64,000 nt of DNA from Micractinium sp. NFX-FRZ (lineage: Eukaryota > Chlorophyta > Trebouxiophyceae > Chlorellales > Chlorellaceae): NCBI GenBank assembly GCA_029339195.1, contig JAPTJF010000232.1, positions 31,373-95,372 on the forward strand, in the 5' to 3' direction. Position numbers and translations under genes: made by a program. Numbering within the stretch: position 1 is the stretch's first letter; every line of letters begins with the position of its first letter. The notes under the pieces are model-generated. The model did no database searches, was not told the origin of the DNA, and saw only the letters and a program-made list of their open reading frames with translations. Positions 35,401 to 45,722 of this stretch are shown in pieces.

Positions 35401-35626
35401 CAGAACAGCAAGGGATGCAGCTTGGGATGCACGCCCCTCGCGCCCCTTGCACACCCACCTGGAAGACGAAAAATGCGCACACCAAGGTCCAGAGCGCGGT
35501 GAGTTCGCTGTAAAGGTCATCGCTCCAGGCCTGGAACTCCGCCGACGCAATGAGGTCGGCGGCGGCGGTGCCGTTGAGAGCGGCGCCTCCGCCCTTCATC
35601 AGCGCGCGCTCCGCCAGGCTCGCCAT
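29416..35626 (-). CDS. AMT1: Ammonium transporter (AMT/MEP/Rh superfamily)
   Basis: Fifteen exons with consistent phases give 513 aa: 35626-35459, 35279-35216, 34931-34833, 34434-34371, 34003-33929, 33715-33639, 33290-33168, 32849-32715, 31618-31563, 31222-31120, 30901-30781, 30511-30421, 30255-30234, 30004-29779 and 29533-29416 (TGA). Family hallmarks are GFALLECGTVRAKNTKN, GQAFAYG, FAGSGVVHMVGG (first pore His), GTFILWLGWYGFNSGS, IDDPVDAAPVHFFCGAWG (second pore His) and a plant-AMT-like cytosolic tail (LRVPEHVEQQGLDLAQG). About eleven membrane helices fit the usual topology. It imports NH4+/NH3 across the plasma membrane, or possibly the plastid envelope. The unusually large intron 8 (32714-31619) contains DNA of different character. 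Confidence 0.97.
31484..31512 (-). repeat. Echo of AMT exon 9 tail and splice donor inside intron 9
   Basis: CTCACCTTGGCGGCCACCTCC on the plus strand repeats, about 71 bp further into the intron, the genuine exon-9 end and donor at 31557-31577 (CTCACCTTGGCCGCCACTTCC). The copy keeps an intact AAG-GTGAG donor. Confidence 0.85.
31960..32345. other. Compositionally distinct block in AMT intron 8
   Basis: Within the 1.1-kb intron 8, this stretch is less repetitive and less G-biased than its surroundings. It has a T6 run (about 32060) and a 10-bp direct repeat CTAGGATGCC at about 32221 and 32331. It could be an old insertion, but no termini or coding capacity were identified. Confidence 0.25.
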
Positions 35627-36515
35627 ACGTGCTCCTTGTCCTTCGTGATCACGTGTCCGAGCAAGCGCAGGCGAGCGCAGCCCGCCCTGCGCGGGTGGCG
35701 TAGCCCTAGCGTGCGAGGGAAAAAGGGTGGTTTTGTTGTTGTTAAGGCTGCTGGTAACTTATTGAACGCTGAAAATAAGATCTGAGAAGGTTTGGAGCAT
35801 GGTGCGCGGTGAACTCCCGCATGTGTACCCACCCATTGGTGCTGTACTGCGCCTGGCGGCCGTAGGGGCCACTCTGGAATCCCCGAGTGCCTGAGTCCAG
35901 CTTCTGTTCATATCAACGCAACTGTAATGCCAACTTCTTCAGGAAACCCCAGACACAGAGTCCAGACGGCAGGGCGCAGGCCACTCATCACCAGACGCGG
36001 TGCTGCACTCCGGCCGCTGTGCCTGTCGAGCAGTACATTCATCTGCAGTGCCTTAGCTGCCGTCGCTGAGGCAGCTGCGCTGGGCAGAGCTCGGACATCC
36101 AGGTTTCCTTATTGAGTTGCTACCCAGTAACCCGATGTGTAAAAATGTCAGAGGCCGTCTGCATGCCCACCTGATCCTGAGGCCGCGTCAGGGCAGGTCC
36201 GCAAAGCACAGACGCCGCACTGCGGCCAACGACATTAGCACCGCTGGATGGATGGATGGTGACTGCAAGTGGAGTAGCAACATGAACGGGTGCAAGCATC
36301 TGGTGCTCAGTGCCTCAGTAAGGCGCCCTGCTGCTTGCAAGCAGCCCTGCCGCTCGTCACCGCTGCGCGCGCCCCGCCCGCTGGCGCACTGCGAGGCATC
36401 GCTGCTGCGTGTTCCGGCAGCAGGGCGCCCCCAGGCACACCACGATTCGCAGCTTATATCGCCGCTAATTGCGGCGCCCCCTCGCCAAGCCGGAACGAAG
36501 TTCCGATAGTTGACC
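35627..36515. other. Divergent promoter region (AMT / coiled-coil gene)
   Basis: About 890 bp between opposite-strand start codons. No coding segment with splice support was seen. Both 5' UTRs and promoters should be here. Confidence 0.5.
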
Positions 36516-38659
36516 ATGACGAGCTGGACCATCCCGTTCCCGCGAACCGACAGGGGCAGAGGCCGCAAGAAGGCGGGTGCCGGTGGCAGCCGGGGACGGG
36601 GCGGCAAGCAGCGCTCTCAGACAGCGGCGGCGGCAGCGGCGGCAGCGGCCCGCCCCGCTTGGGACTCCACCAGCTCCGACCTGGACAAGTTCCGGCTGAC
36701 GCCTGCCGAGATGGTGAGCCGTGGGTGCTGTCGAAATGGTTCAGTTTATTGGCGTTTTGTATGCCATGAACAGGCTAGCATGTGCACAGCGTCTGATGCC
36801 CCACCTGCATGCCCCGCTCTCCGCCCGCCCCTTCAAACAGGCCTACCGGCAGTCGCTGCGCCGCCACAGCCGGCACCGCCACCGCGGGTGGCCTCAGTCA
36901 GCTGCTTATGACGATCAGCAGCAAGAGGATGTGCTGCTGGATTTTAAAGCAGACGAACAGCCGGAGCATGAGGAGGCAGCGGCACTTGGCCAGGTGCAGG
37001 AGCGCTGGGGTGAGGGGGACGCGGGCGGCGGCACTGCGCCCGGTGGCGGCAGCGCACTGGAAGGGGAGGCCTCAGAGGACGCTGACGGGGCGTCGCTGTC
37101 GGGCATGCAAGATTTTGTGGCTCAGCTGCAGCGCAAGTACGGCCTGGCGGGGCCGGCCAGCCAGCCCGAGGCGCCAGCACCCAACAGGCGCAGCACTGCC
37201 CAGCAAAAGCTGGCAGAGCTGCGGGCGGCGCAGGTGCAGGCAGCAGGTGCAGGCTCTGCAGACGAGGGCGACAGCAGCGACAGCGATGGGGAACGCCCGC
37301 TTGCAGCTGGCCGCCGCCACCGTAGGCACAGCCCTGCCTCTGCAGCGGCCTGGTCGGCGGAGGAGCTGTCCGCTCCGGCGCCTGCTGCATCGCTGCAGGA
37401 CGGCTCTGACAGCGAAGGCGAGGGGCACCTGGGCCCTGCAGCTCTGCGCCGAGCCAAGCAGCGCGCCATGGCTGCAGCGGCAGCAGGAATGGATGATCCC
37501 AGCTCGCATGCTGCCGCCGCTGGCAGCGCTGTCTGGCGGCAGCCCGGCCACACGACGGCAGCACCCACAGCAGCAGCAGGTGCAGGGCTCAGCGCCGCCC
37601 TGGAGGCCAGGCTTGATGCAGCAGAGGGCCAGCTGGCCAGGCTGTCGGGAGTGGAGGAGCAGCTGGCGCAGACGCGGGAGAGTGTGGCGCAGCTGGAGGC
37701 ACGGAACGAGCAGCTGCAGACAGGTGGGTGCTAGAGGCAGGGGGCAGGCGCTGGCTGTGGCATCTGTCAGAAGCTGTGTCTTACAGGCAGGGCATCAAGT
37801 CCAAGGGTGCTGGATGCCTCTTCAAATTCTTCACGTGGAAGTTAACATATTTCGTGTTGTCTGGTTGCCCCCTGTCTGTGTTGTAGAGCTGAACGACTTT
37901 GTCTCCCACACCTCCACGCTTCTCACGTCGCTTCAAGGACAGCTGTCCAGCTTTCTCGCAGCCGGAGGCAGCAGCGGCGGCAATGGCAGTCGCGGCAGCA
38001 GCACCACAACTGTGGATGGCAACCCTGCAGGGCAGCAATACCAGCCGTACAACCCGCATGCTGCCGTAGGCGCAGCCGTTGTGCAGGCGCGGGCGGCTGC
38101 AGAGGCGCTGTCGATTGCGCAGCAAGCACGGGCCCATGCAGACACAGCACGGGCTCATGCAGACGCAGCTGCGGCTCCTGGGGCGCCAGCAAGCCGCCCC
38201 CTGCCTGCGGTGCTGCAGGCGGCAGCTGCCGCGGCACAAGCCCGCAGTCAGCCCTGCGTGCCATCGCCTTACTGGCAGCAGCAGCAGCAGCAGCAACAGC
38301 AGGAACCTTGCATGCCTTCACCTGCACGTCACGCGCCGCCACCTGCCCAGCAGCAGCAGCAACACCGGCAGCAGCAGCAGCAGCAGCCCTCAGGGGATGT
38401 TCTGGCAAATGTGCAGCTGCCCACATTCCGACGCTTTGCTGAGCTGCGACTGGCGACCGGCAGCCCCAAGCCGCCAGCACCTGCCCCTGCCCGGCAGCCG
38501 CCTGCTGAAGCGCCGGCTGGAGCGCTGCCCGTCGGAAGTGGCTGGGGGCTCGGCGCGCGAGAGAACAGCCCTCCTGCGAGGCTGCAGGGCTACGCTCCCA
38601 GTGCGGTGACAAATGCTGGCGCCGCAGACGGTGTGCGCTGGCAGTCGCTGGCGCAGTGA
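36516..38659 (+). CDS. Coiled-coil, Gln-rich protein of unknown function
   Basis: Three exons, 36516-36713, 36841-37723 and 37887-38659 (TGA), encode 617 aa. The N-terminus is basic (GRGRKKAGAGGSRGRGG), followed by a likely folded motif, DLDKFRLTPAEM, continuing in exon 2 with AYRQSLRRHSRHRH. A second conserved-looking piece is MQDFVAQLQRKYGL. Residues from about 320 (LEARLDAAEGQLARLSGVEE) into exon 3 (ELNDFVSHTSTLLTSLQGQL) form a heptad-like coiled coil interrupted by an intron. The rest is Ala/Gln-rich with two poly-Gln runs. The arrangement resembles centrosomal or cytoskeletal scaffold proteins, but no family is recognised, so no function is assigned. A TGTAA signal lies at 38752. Confidence 0.75.
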
Positions 38660-38751
38660 GGCTGGAGCAGGCAGGCAGCCAAGCTTGAGGCTATAGGTAC
38701 CGCCCACCCCACACTCTACACCTGGGGCTAGCGGCTCTCAAGGGGGCTCAT

Positions 38752-38756
38752 TGTAA
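38752..38756 (+). terminator. TGTAA polyadenylation signal, coiled-coil gene
   Basis: TGTAA 93 nt after the stop codon, within a normal chlorophyte 3' UTR distance. Confidence 0.5.
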
Positions 38757-39004
38757 CACGTGTGTTTGCTGAACAAGGCAATCAACTGGTACGGAAGCAT
38801 TTGTGAAAGAGACCATGAACTCAAGAGTGCACGCTGCGCGCTGCACAGCACAACAGGCTTTAAAGGCCAAGCACCGAGCGCAGCCTGAACTTGGCGCCAG
38901 CTCGATTGCAGCGCCGGTGCCCCACTGCGGAATTCTTACGCAGTCTATCTGGCACAGCGTGTGGGGCTGCCGCCCTGTCCACAGAATGCGTCAGCATGCC
39001 TGCC

Positions 39005-41160
39005 TCAGCCCAGGGTGGGCGTCTTCCACAGCCCGTCCAGCAAGTAGTGCAGGTTGTTCACACCAATGCCCTTGTTCAGCTCCCGCATCTGCGAGGAGGG
39101 CAGGGGAGGGAGGGAGGGGTGTGGAGAACACAGGCTGTCAGCACGAGGGCTGTGCTTCTGCTGCAGGGGCCCCAGGCTGGCCGAGCAGAAGCTTTTGTTG
39201 GGCAGTGGTGGACTGCCTACAGCAGGCAGGGATGGGTCAGCACTCGCGCACATCACCAACCACCCGCACGCCAGGGCTGGCCCGCCCATGAGATCTGGAG
39301 CCTACCGCCTGTGTGTGGCAACACGCCACACGACAGGTGCACAAGTCGCAAGTGCCGTATGTAACAAAAGGCCGCATGTAGCAAAAGCCCACCTGTGCAC
39401 AGCACACCTGCACAAGTCACAAGCGCCGCATGTAACAAAAGCACACCTGCGCTGTGGACATGGTTGTGATGCCCACCGCCATGGCGTGCTCCTTGCCCTC
39501 CCCATAGATCGCCACCGCCGTGCCCTCCTCAACCTGCGTGAAGGGCGGGAGCGATGGGCGGGCAGGGCGGTGGAAGGGCGGGGTGGGGAAGAGGTAATGC
39601 CATCGTCATCATTACATGATGTGCGGAAGTCGGGCGGGCTCACGTCGGGGCATCGCATAGCATCGCCAGTGTGTGCCCAGCCCAACGGTTGCTGCCCTCC
39701 CCAACCGCCTGCCCCGTCCCCCCGCTCCCCGTCCGCACCTCTGTGTGTATCGTGGCCCCGGGGGAGGTGAGCCCCGGGCACATGATGTTGGCTCCCGACA
39801 GCACAAACTTGATGGCACCCGTGTCGGCCCGCAGCTTGGGCATCATCTCGGGGTACTGTGGCCACGGCGGGGGGCCAGGAAAGGGGGAGGGAGGGGGCAC
39901 ATACAACGTGGGTGCGGGTACAGGCGGTTGGGAGCAGGCAGGCAGCAAGAAGCGGCAGGTGGGCATGGGGTGGATGGGCGGCAGGCACCGGGTGCAGGGC
40001 AGCCCGCCCAGCCCGCTGGCTAACTGGAGCCCCCTCCCAAACAATCTCGACATGTGCTCATCCCACACGCACCTGGTGCAGTAGCCGCAGCGTGGGGAAC
40101 CAGGGGCCGTCCCGCATGCTGAAGAAGAGCGGCGTGCGGTCCAGCACCAGCAGCTGCACGTGCTCGGGGCTGCAGGGTGGGGTTGGGGTGGTGGGGATAC
40201 AGGGTTACATAGTAGGAGGGTTGCACGCCAAGCAGGCAGCAGTGGAAGTGCGGTGCGGCACCAGAGGCTGCATGTGCTCGGGGGTGCAGGGGGGACGAGG
40301 GTGTGGAGCATAGCGAGGTGGGGTGCCGAGCTTGGCTTGCAGGTGAAATACTTACGCAGAGGCAAGTGCTTACAGAGCAAGCACGTAGGTAGCCCTCTTC
40401 AAAGAGGGCTACCTACGTGTACTCCAGCAAATGCGACCAAAAACACGGCATGTTCATTGGCTGTATACGTGCACAGCTTGACGAGCGTCAGGAGGGAGCG
40501 GCACCGCTGTTGGCAGCACCCACAGCTTGCCCCCAGCAACGCAGCGTGTGATTGCAATGTATTGTTAATCGAAAGGCTGCCTAGTCAACCGCCTCACAGC
40601 TTGGCAAGCAGCAGGTCCTGCTTCGTGGGCAGCACCCCTGTCGGCAGAACTCAGAGCATGCCCCCCAGCAACCCGGCGCATGCGTCATTTGACAGGCTGC
40701 CTAGTCAGCTACTCACAGCTTGACGAGCACCAGGTCCTGCTTCTTGGGCAGCACCACATCAATCACCCCCGTCTCAGTCAGCCACGGGTAGTCCTCCACA
40801 ATCTTGGCTGCAAAAAGGTAGTGAGAAGGGGGGGGGTCGTCATGCAAGCATGAACAGAGGTCTGGGCAGCACTGCTCTGCATTGCTGCGAGGGCGACCAA
40901 GGGGACTATGCACAGCGCTGAGTGACATTGCTCTGCACTGTTGCGAGGGTGTCATGAGCAGTCAGTCCTTCAGGACCGTGGCACGAGGCACACCGTGAAT
41001 CAATCCAGAGTGGAGGCCGCCCACAAGGAGCCCGCCCACCCCGCCGCCCCGCCCACTCACCGCGGATGCCGCGCTGCACCGACGCCTTGAGCTGGCTGTG
41101 ACCCGACACCTTGTCCTTGCCGAAACTCTTGAACAGCTGCGACTGCCCTGACGCAGCCAT
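39005..41160 (-). CDS. MCTS1: MCTS1/Tma20-type translation re-initiation factor (PUA domain)
   Basis: Six exons, 41160-41061, 40807-40717, 40169-40073, 39855-39739, 39533-39447 and 39088-39005 (stop), give 191 aa, close to the 181-aa human protein. The C-terminal PUA domain is nearly identical to the family: [20 protein letters not shown], then [19 protein letters not shown], then [18 protein letters not shown]. The N-terminal DUF1947-like domain includes [14 protein letters not shown]. With DENR, MCTS1 binds the 40S subunit and promotes re-initiation and recycling after short ORFs. All phases fit, and the ATG is the first in frame ([20 protein letters not shown]). Introns 2 and 3 are packed with partial copies of the neighbouring exons and a perfect palindrome. 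Confidence 0.97.
40258..40292 (-). repeat. Echo of MCTS1 exon 3 head and acceptor in intron 2
   Basis: AGAGGCTGCATGTGCTCGGG at 40264 onwards repeats the genuine exon-3 head and acceptor (AGCAGCTGCACGTGCTCGGG at 40149 onwards) about 111 bp away. Confidence 0.85.
40382..40419. repeat. Perfect 18-bp inverted repeat (hairpin) in MCTS1 intron 2
   Basis: The left arm CACGTAGGTAGCCCTCTT (40382-40399) is followed by CA and then its exact reverse complement (40402-40419). The palindrome is perfect over 36 of 38 positions with a 2-nt spacer. Confidence 0.97.
40471..40650 (-). repeat. Two tandem echoes of MCTS1 exon 2 tail and donor in intron 2
   Basis: The real exon-2 end and donor on the plus strand begin CACAGCTTGACGAGC at 40714. 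Related copies occur near 40475 (CACAGCTTGACGAGC) and 40594 (CACAGCTTGGCAAGC), each with a shared flank containing GGCTGCCTAGTCA. The period is close to 120 bp. Confidence 0.88.
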
Positions 41161-42045
41161 GGCGCTGTGCTTTTAAGCTGCTGGAGGGCTGCGGGCGGCG
41201 GCGGCGGCGGCGGCGATGGGCGGTGACGGGCGGCCAGGCTCCTGTGCTGGCGAGGGAGCGGGAGCTTGCAAACTTCTTTGCTGCCGATCCTCGTCTACTG
41301 TTGGCGGCAAGGGGGCTGAGGACCGCGGAAGCGAGCTGCCAATGGTTGCGGCAGCTGGTGCTCTCAATCCGATGTGACGTCGATGCTGACTTGCACGCCT
41401 GCTTGTCTGAATGCATGGATGTTGGGCCTCGGGACCGCTGTCCTGCGATGTGTACTGCTCGGCCAAGTCTGCGGCAGCTCTGGGCGCCCACTGAACATCC
41501 ACAGGCGTGCGCTCTACACATTTATCAATACATAAGTCCTGCATCCCCACAGCGCTGCCCCAAGTTTCCGGCCTGGCCACCGCAGCTCCCAGCGTGCTCC
41601 TCTCTGCATTATTGCGACTTAGCAGGACACCGCGCTTGTTCTAAAGGCGCCGACTTTGGGTTAGCTCGCATCGTCGGGCCACGCATTCTCGCGGCTCACA
41701 CACGCTGTCCCTTTCGTGCTTTCCGAGTCCTGAAGAGGTGAGAGGGGCCAGTAGTGCAGCTCCGCGTTTACCAAAGCTCGGGTGGCGGCGCCAGGCTGCT
41801 GCGGCGGCACTGCCGCCGCTGCCTGCTGCCGCTGCCGCCTTGCGCTGGCCTCTGAACTGTGTGCTCAGACTGCAGGGCCTGCTATGTGTGTGTGTGTGTG
41901 TGTGCTGGTGCTAAGTAGTCATGGTGATGTGTGCAATGCAGGACATCAAAGTGACAACCGACGGCAGCCCAGCAGCAGCGGCGGCAAGCGGCCAAGTGCA
42001 TCGGCGGCATTGGCAGCAGCAGGCGGCAGAGCAAGGCAGAGCAGC
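41161..42045. other. Divergent promoter region (MCTS1 / mL53)
   Basis: About 885 bp between opposite-strand starts. A (TG) run sits near 41885-41902. A 5' UTR exon of mL53 ending before a GCAG-type acceptor near 41942 is possible. No supported coding segment. Confidence 0.5.
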
Positions 42046-43389
42046 ATGCAGCTGAAGCAGATATCTCGGATCCTGGTGCAGTTCAGCCCCTACACCGGGC
42101 AGGCGCGGTCGGCGCGGGAGTTCCTGGCGCGTATCACCAGCCGGCCAGCCCAGTCCACCAACCCCGACTGCCAAGTGCAGGCGCGAGTGAGGTGAGCGCA
42201 GGGGGAGCTGATGAGCTGTGCCAAGCGGGCGGCGGCGGCAGCAAGCGGACAGGGCAGTTTTGGGGCGCAGGAGCGTGGGCAGCGCAGGCTCTGGGGTCTG
42301 CAATTGGCGCCGCTGCGGCTGCATGAAGACGAAAGCCCGCCTGTGCTGTTGTACCGGGCTGAGTAGTGCTCGGGCAGCAGGGGCATGCTGCCGTGCAAAG
42401 CTTCATGCGGGGTGCGCCCCCAGTGGTAGCATGCTGGCCACCGGAAGCACGGCCCATGTGTGCACCTCACCCCCACCCTGCCGCTTGCCTGCTTCCCCCT
42501 GCCCGCAGAGTCAAGGGCGAACCGTTTGTTGAGATCGAGTACGACAACAAGCAGGTGGGTGGGGCACCTTGAGTGTGCAGATGGCATGTGCTGCTCTTCT
42601 CAGCTGCTGCGTCGCTGTAATGCTTGCTGAGATTGGGTACGGCAACAAGGGCAGGTGAGCTAGTGTTTCAGAAGCCCCTGCGGATCCTCCCGACACCCCC
42701 GCTGCCACTCAGCCTCCACCCACCCTCGCTCCCCTCTTCCCTGTTGCCAGGTCACCCGCATTGACACGGGGGACATGACGGTGCAGCAGATTCTGGAGCA
42801 GGTGCAGAGCCGGGCAGAGGAGATGGACACGATGCAGGTGGGGTGGGGAGAGCGGGGGGTTCCTGAGGACGGGGGGAAGGAGGGAGCGAGCAGATGCAGG
42901 GCCGGTGGGGGGGAGATGTACAAGATGGACACAATGCAGGGGGGGGGTGGGGAGAGCGGGGGACGCTGGGGAGGCCTGAAGTGTGTGGGGGGAGATTCCG
43001 AGGGTGGGGGAGGAGGGAGGGGGAGAGCAGCTGCGCAGCCGGGGTAGGGTAGGGCAGATGGACACCATGTAGGTGCCTGGGCTTGACGGACGGTTCACAG
43101 GCTGGTGGTCAATCGAGCGCTCCCCCCAGCAGCTAACAGAGGCGAGCCAGGGCAGCTCCGCCCCATTCCATCGGCTCGCCAAGGAATCCCAGGCTGTGCT
43201 CGACCCTTGTGGCTGTGCTCAACCTGTGTGGTCAACCTGTGTGCTCAACCTTCCTGTCCTTTCCGACCCCCGCAGAAGCTCAAGGACGCCGGCCTGGGCA
43301 GCTCCAAACTGGAGAGCAGCTGGCAGCAGCACATGGGGAAGGAAACGGTGGGCGTGGGCGCAGTCAAGTTCATCCCGCGCCAGGCATGA
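42046..43389 (+). CDS. MRPL53: Mitochondrial large-subunit ribosomal protein mL53
   Basis: Four exons, 42046-42191, 42509-42554, 42751-42837 and 43276-43389 (TGA), encode 130 aa. The protein reads LKQISRILVQFSPYTGQARS, then AREFLARITS, VKGEPFVEIEYDNKQ and DMTVQQILEQVQ. This follows the mL53 thioredoxin-like pattern, a central VxFxP strand followed by an acidic-basic strand pair. The final exon (LKDAGLGSSKLESSWQQHMG) continues the fold with a lineage-specific tail. It should act in the mitoribosome large subunit. Introns 2 and 3 carry decayed copies of the adjacent exon tails. The start ATG fits the domain start, but the frame is open further upstream. Confidence 0.88.
42617..42660 (+). repeat. 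Echo of mL53 exon 2 tail and donor in intron 2
   Basis: GAGATTGGGTACGGCAACAAG followed by GGCAGGTGAG (42629 onwards) matches the exon end GAGATCGAGTACGACAACAAG with CAGGTGGG (42531 onwards), 98 bp downstream. The copy retains a GTGAG donor. Confidence 0.9.
42911..43075 (+). repeat. Two echoes of mL53 exon 3 tail in intron 3
   Basis: The exon end ATGGACACGATGCAG at 42823 recurs as ATGGACACAATGCAG at 42925 and ATGGACACCATGTAG at 43058. The first copy has lost its GT donor to a G-run. The second keeps AGGT but would read TAG in frame. Confidence 0.92.
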
Positions 43390-43390
43390 T

Positions 43391-44701
43391 CCGCTGCTTC
43401 GTTCACCTGTTGCATTGCTTAAAACGGAAGCAGGCCGTTGCTGGCGCGATGGTGCAGTCAGTTTCCATTCCCACACCAGCTTGCTGGCAAGGCCGCTCGT
43501 TGAGCGCAGCAGCCAACCGTGTCCACCTGTCACAAGCAGCCTGGAAGTTGCGCCACCACATGTGTGGCATTCCGTTTGCTGCGCTAGATTTGTGAGCGCT
43601 CAATTCATTCTTTACCCCTTGCACTCTCGTTTCGAACTTCTTGCCTCATAGGCACCCTAGCAGCAGGCAGCGGCGCGCTCGCCCCCGCCCGCCCTCTCCC
43701 TCGCTCTCTTGCCGCCTCCCCCCTCCCGTTACCACACTATGCACGCCCCGCCCCTCCGTGGTGGCGCCACTCTGTGTGACATTGCCCGCTGTGTAGAGAT
43801 GTGACATGTGCCGAGCAGCAGCATGAGAGCGCAAGTGGCAGAGACGGCTTTGATAGTGGATGGTTCGGTTTCAGCAGGCAGGCAGCGAGGGAGGGAGGAG
43901 GCAGGGAGGTGTGAAGCTGCCCGGTGGGCAACCGGACACGACAGTGTGTGCAAGGGTGGTGCAGGTCTGGCGGGCTCTGCAAAGTTGCAAAGACCGTGCC
44001 CAAAAGCTGCACGGCGGCTGCCACCAGTGCTTGCACTGCAGCTACCGAGCCGCAGCGCACTGCCAGCTCAAGCTTGCCTTTTGTACAGCTGTTCCGCTGC
44101 TCGTGTGCCTGCCAGCACTGATTGCTGCTCAGCCCTGATCGCTGCTCGTTCACAGTGCAACACCTGGGCTTTACACAAATCTCACGACCAATGCATCAGT
44201 CAGCAGAAAGGGGCAGGGGCAGGTACCAGAAAAGCGCCCGCCCGCCGCGGTTGTTGTGCGCAGCAACACAGCGCCTACCAGCAGCAGAGGCGGACTCTGT
44301 TCAGCTCTGCCTGATGTCATTTCCACTGATCGCTGCTGCCAGTTTCAGGCGGCCACCCAGGGGGCGCTGCCACCGCAGCCACGGTGCGGCACTGCAGGCA
44401 AGCAAGGGCGCCTGCTGCGGCCGGCGGCCTGGCCGGCAGGCGGCACGAGCGACTCCACGCCCCCGTCGCACGGGGGGCAACGGAGCCCTGAAGGGCAGGG
44501 AGGGTGTTGGAGGGAGGGCACAGGTCTGAACAAGTGCTCGTTGCTTGCAAGCTTGTCTCACTCTGCCAGAAAAGCACAGCATGTTCCAGCCGGACCAGCA
44601 AGCTGGCACTCCAATCCGAGCAAAGGCCCAGCCGGCAGCCGCCTCCAGCTGGGCTGCGGCCCCACCTGCGCCTGTTCTAGCGCCGCCCCAGTTGTCTGCT
44701 G
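43391..44701. other. Intergenic region with repeat copy 1; no supported gene
   Basis: Downstream of mL53. It holds the dispersed repeat and then 700 bp in which short minus-strand open frames (for example one with LELAVRCGSVAAVQALVAAA near 44070-43990) have neither family match nor convincing splice phase. Confidence 0.4.
43480..43990. repeat. Dispersed repeat, copy 1 (3' flank of mL53)
   Basis: Diverged but collinear with 49565-50140. Shared landmarks are CACCCTAGCAGC, CCTCTCCCTCGCTC, TTGCCGCCTCCC, GGCAGGCAGCGAGGGAGGGAGG (GGCAGGCATCGAGGGAGGGAGG in copy 2) and GACAGTGTGTGC. It begins about 90 bp past the mL53 stop. Confidence 0.85.
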
Positions 44702-45167
44702 CTAGCTGACGCACTGCTCCAGCTGCCACTCCAGGTCAGCACACACCTCCTGCAGCGGTAGCAGCAGAAGCGGGCAGGCGCTTGGCAGGCGCTTGGCAGG
44801 CGGATGTGGCGGCAGCAGCAGCACCGGCGGTGGCAGCACGGCTGCACGGCTGCACGGCGCAGCTCCTGAGCAGCATTGGGTGATCTGGCATGGCAGACAG
44901 GCAGGCAGGCAGGGGTAACACGAGCACAGAGGGAGCGGTGCACACCTGCCCGCCGTCACTCAGGCGGGCAGTGCCCGCCGTCACCTCCCTCCTGCAGACC
45001 ATTACAGTGCACTGCAGCCTGCTCACCGCCTCACCTCTGCGGCTGAAAGCCACGCCCTCCCGAAAGCGAGGCGCGGGGTGGGTGCTGGCCAGCGCTGTAG
45101 GACGCTGCCTCCACTGCCTGCCTGCTGCGCCTCCAACAGTGGTTGGCCTGCGTGCCTGGCCTGGCAC
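44702..45167 (-). CDS. Possible 3' end of a small unrecognised gene
   Basis: A terminal exon at 44749-44702 (EVCADLEWQLEQCVS, TAG) joins in phase to a segment ending at 44946 (CRREVTAGTARLSDGGQ) through a good GT-AG pair. The 5' boundary is unresolved: open frame continues to about 45167, and alternative splicing through CCGCAG and GAG-GTGAGG sites near 45050 is equally plausible. No known family; kept as tentative. Confidence 0.25.
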
Positions 45168-45722
45168 TCCTGCAGATCATGAGCAGGCAGGCGGGTAGGT
45201 GGGCATGCAGCAGGAGCCGAGTGGAGGCGTTTCAGCCAGCAAGCCAACATGCTCTGTAATCCACTCCACCCAAGCAGCCCAGCAAGCACAAAGCCATGCC
45301 GCTGCATGCAGCTGCCCCCTCCTCACCTCCACAGTGGCTGTGCTGGGACGGCCGGCAGTTGCTTGCCATCTGCTGCCAACGCCTATTATGCCTGCGCCGG
45401 CTCTGCATCTCTGCTGAGCTGCCCAGCTGCCCAGCTGCTGCTCGCAATTCCCGCCAGGTCGTCTGCTACAGTGCCGTGGGCGCAGCGCAGCACTGGCAGC
45501 GCCGCCTGCCCAGGCAAGAGGGCAGGCGCAGGCTGCACCTGCCAGTTGCCCGGCTGCATCCACTCCCCAGCTGCCCGCTGCATACGCCTGTTAAGCCCAG
45601 ACTGCTGCCTACCGCAAGATCGCCGCTACTGCCAAGGGCGACACCTGCCCCCAAGTTGACTTCAGAAAAGCTTGCTTGCTCTGCTGCTGCGGCTGCTGCC
45701 GCTGCTGTGTGCTCTTGTGCCG

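Noticed and set aside
43737..44153. Minus-strand frame with LELAVRCGSVAAVQALVAAA as a gene
   Set aside because: Overlaps the dispersed repeat, has no start or splice support and no family resemblance.
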